Part shown: piece by piece, positions 6,600-7,142 of the stretch
How the letters are laid out: each line of letters opens with the position of its first letter
Numbering within the stretch: the first letter of the stretch is position 1
Source of the DNA: an uncultured Christensenellaceae bacterium
Lineage (GTDB): Bacteria; Bacillota; Clostridia; Christensenellales; UBA1242
Direction of reading: 5' to 3'
Assembly: GCA_910587225.1 (NCBI GenBank)
Contig: CAJULT010000027.1
Span: 1 to 7,142 of the forward strand
Length of the DNA: 7,142 bases
Notes under the pieces: model-generated
Told to the model about the DNA's origin: nothing
Database searches by the model: none
What the model saw: only the letters and a program-made list of their open reading frames with translations
Position numbers and translations under genes: made by a program

Positions 6600-6650
6600 T
6601 ATTTACTGCCACAAAATTTTAATTTTTTAACATTTTTTTACAAAAATCGA

Positions 6651-6690
6651 CTTTTTGACACCATTTTTTCGTCATAATGTAGTCAAAAAG
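6651..6690. repeat. Inverted repeat overlapping a plus-strand promoter-like site
   Basis: CTTTTTGAC (6651-6659) and GTCAAAAAG (6682-6690) are perfect 9-base inverted arms 22 bases apart. A consensus TTGACA -35 (6655-6660) lies in the left arm. TGTAGT (6678-6683, four of six -10 matches, 17-base spacer) reaches into the right arm. It may be an operator-controlled promoter reading toward the tRNA, or a recognition site for an unknown protein. The surrounding stretch (6600-6830) is otherwise A/T-rich and shows no gene. Confidence 0.5.
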
Positions 6691-6796
6691 GCTAAAAATG
6701 AGTATTTTTCGACACAAAAATTAAATATATTTTTTACAAAAATAATAGAGATGGAAATACACGCATAAAAAAATAACAAAAAACTCCAAAAAGTAT

Positions 6797-6825
6797 TTGC
6801 GTTTTCAAGGCAAGTATGGTAAGAT
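6797..6825 (+). promoter_or_regulatory. Probable promoter of the structured leader and tRNA-Leu
   Basis: TTGCGT (6797-6802) and TAAGAT (6820-6825) are 17 bases apart, with an extended -10 TG at 6817-6818. Transcription would begin near 6832, just before the first copy of the 22-bp repeat, and run through the folded segment into tRNA-Leu. The individual box matches are moderate (three and four of six). Confidence 0.45.
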
Positions 6826-6836
6826 AAGCATAGTCT

Positions 6837-6858
6837 ATAATCACATCCCGAAGTGGCG
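6837..6858 (+). repeat. 22-bp direct repeat, copy 1 (tRNA-Leu 5' end duplicate)
   Basis: ATAATCACATCCCGAAGTGG plus CG here is identical to 7013-7034. It comprises ten bases of the tRNA leader and the first 12 bases of tRNA-Leu. After the match the sequence departs at once from the tRNA, so this is a fragment, not a second gene. Confidence 0.9.
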
Positions 6859-6869
6859 AAAGCGGGGTT

Positions 6870-7001
6870 CCCCAAAATTACTTTGGAATTTTGGGGTGCA
6901 GTATCTCAATAGAGATTATTCGTAAGTCCAACTTTCAGCAATCGATGCGCCGAGGCTCTACGCCTCGTCTAGTGCAGACGCCGCGTCTGCCATCCCGCAT
7001 C
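6870..7001 (+). other. Strongly folding segment between the repeat copies (possible ncRNA or folded-DNA element)
   Basis: Three structures follow one another. CCCCAAAATT (6870-6879) pairs with AATTTTGGGG (6887-6896). ATCTC (6903-6907) pairs with GAGAT (6912-6916). The third is a three-way junction: outer stem GATGCG/CGCATC (6944-6949 with 6996-7001), left arm CGAGGC/GCCTCG (6951-6956 with 6962-6967) and right arm GCAGACG/CGTCTGC (6974-6980 with 6984-6990). No T-run follows any stem, so these are not standard terminators. The segment is visibly more GC-rich than the A/T-rich DNA before it. I do not recognise a known RNA family. RNA structure and single-stranded DNA structure are both possible. 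Confidence 0.5.
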
Positions 7002-7012
7002 AGCAAAATTTA

Positions 7013-7034
7013 ATAATCACATCCCGAAGTGGCG
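7013..7034 (+). repeat. 22-bp direct repeat, copy 2 (in the tRNA-Leu 5' end)
   Basis: This copy is identical to 6837-6858 and starts 176 bases after it. It spans the tRNA leader and the 5' acceptor strand plus the start of the D-arm of tRNA-Leu. Confidence 0.9.
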
Positions 7035-7097
7035 GAATGGCAGACGCGACGGACTCAAAATCCGTTGAGGGCAACTTCATGTGGGTTCGACTCCCAC
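7023..7097 (+). tRNA. tRNA-Leu(CAA), 3' end missing
   Basis: The 5' acceptor strand is CCCGAAG (7023-7029), followed by TG and a D-arm beginning GGCGGAATGGCAGACGC. The anticodon stem is ACGGA/TCCGT (7049-7053 with 7061-7065) around the loop CTCAAAA, giving anticodon CAA at 7056-7058, which reads UUG leucine codons. A long variable arm (7066-7080) is typical of class II tRNA-Leu. The T-arm is GTGGG/CCCAC (7081-7085 with 7093-7097) around TTCGACT. The sequence then changes to adapter, so the 3' acceptor strand (expected CTTCGGG), the discriminator base and CCA are absent. The truncation comes from library construction and assembly, not from evolution. Confidence 0.92.
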
Positions 7098-7142
7098 AGA
7101 TCGGAAGAGCGTCGTGTAGGGAAAGAGTGTAGATCTCGGTGG
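7098..7142. other. Illumina TruSeq adapter read-through (artefact)
   Basis: From AGATCGGAAGAGCGTCGTG onward all 45 bases match the reverse complement of the Illumina universal (P5-side) adapter. This is non-biological sequence left at the contig end and should be trimmed. It explains why the tRNA stops right after its T-arm. Confidence 0.97.

Noticed and set aside
6672..6875. Minus-strand 67-residue open frame in the gene-free right end
   Set aside because: It starts with TTG and has no ribosome site. Its composition is that of translated A/T-rich DNA, and it runs across the direct repeat. I see no domain or signal that supports a protein.
6864..6897. Hairpin at 6870-6896 as a rho-independent terminator
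   Set aside because: The stem is strong, but the sequence after it (TGCAGTATC) has no T-run, and no gene ends just before it on either strand.
6837..7034. CRISPR array
   Set aside because: There are only two copies of the repeat, 176 bases apart, and one lies inside a tRNA gene. No third copy and no cas gene is present.

Overview
The window looks like one end of an assembled contig from an uncultured, AT-rich, Gram-positive-type bacterium. I infer a gut-associated clostridial lineage, possibly Christensenellales-like. The grounds are low GC, purine-rich Shine-Dalgarno sites, a lipoprotein transporter component, and surface proteins anchored by a C-terminal membrane helix without an LPXTG motif. 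Placement below phylum is inference only. The last 45 bases are not biological: they match Illumina TruSeq adapter sequence and interrupt a tRNA-Leu gene.

Layout. Bases 1-67 are the first 22 codons of valyl-tRNA synthetase (minus strand, running off the left edge). Divergent from it is a lipoprotein of the NMT1/SsuA-type ABC substrate-binding family (196-1212, +). It ends at a bidirectional terminator (1242-1272) shared with a large convergent surface protein (1275-3641, -) that has a signal peptide, GLUG/beta-helix-like repeats, a region resembling InlB-type repeats, a membrane helix and a basic tail. Next come a complete phage-type terminase large subunit (3739-5175, -), a membrane-anchored protein with two probable SH3b-like modules (5263-6030, +) and a 172-residue protein with a sigma-region-4-like helix-turn-helix (6025-6543, -). 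The right end (6544-7142) has no protein gene. It holds promoter-like sites, an inverted repeat, a 22-bp direct repeat copying the 5' end of tRNA-Leu, a strongly folding segment between the repeat copies, the truncated tRNA-Leu(CAA), and adapter.

How the genes work together. This is mostly not an operon; strand changes at almost every gene. The terminase is the odd gene. All ATPase and nuclease residues I would look for are present, and it has its own promoter and terminator. No portal, capsid, tail, lysis or integrase gene lies beside it. Its promoter overlaps that of the divergent SH3b-like gene, with the two -35 boxes forming one palindrome, so the two genes may be expressed in competition. 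A sigma/late-regulator-like gene is the next gene on the terminase strand. A domesticated packaging motor or a remnant of a phage or gene-transfer agent are both possible. The window alone cannot decide, and I do not claim a demonstrated new system.
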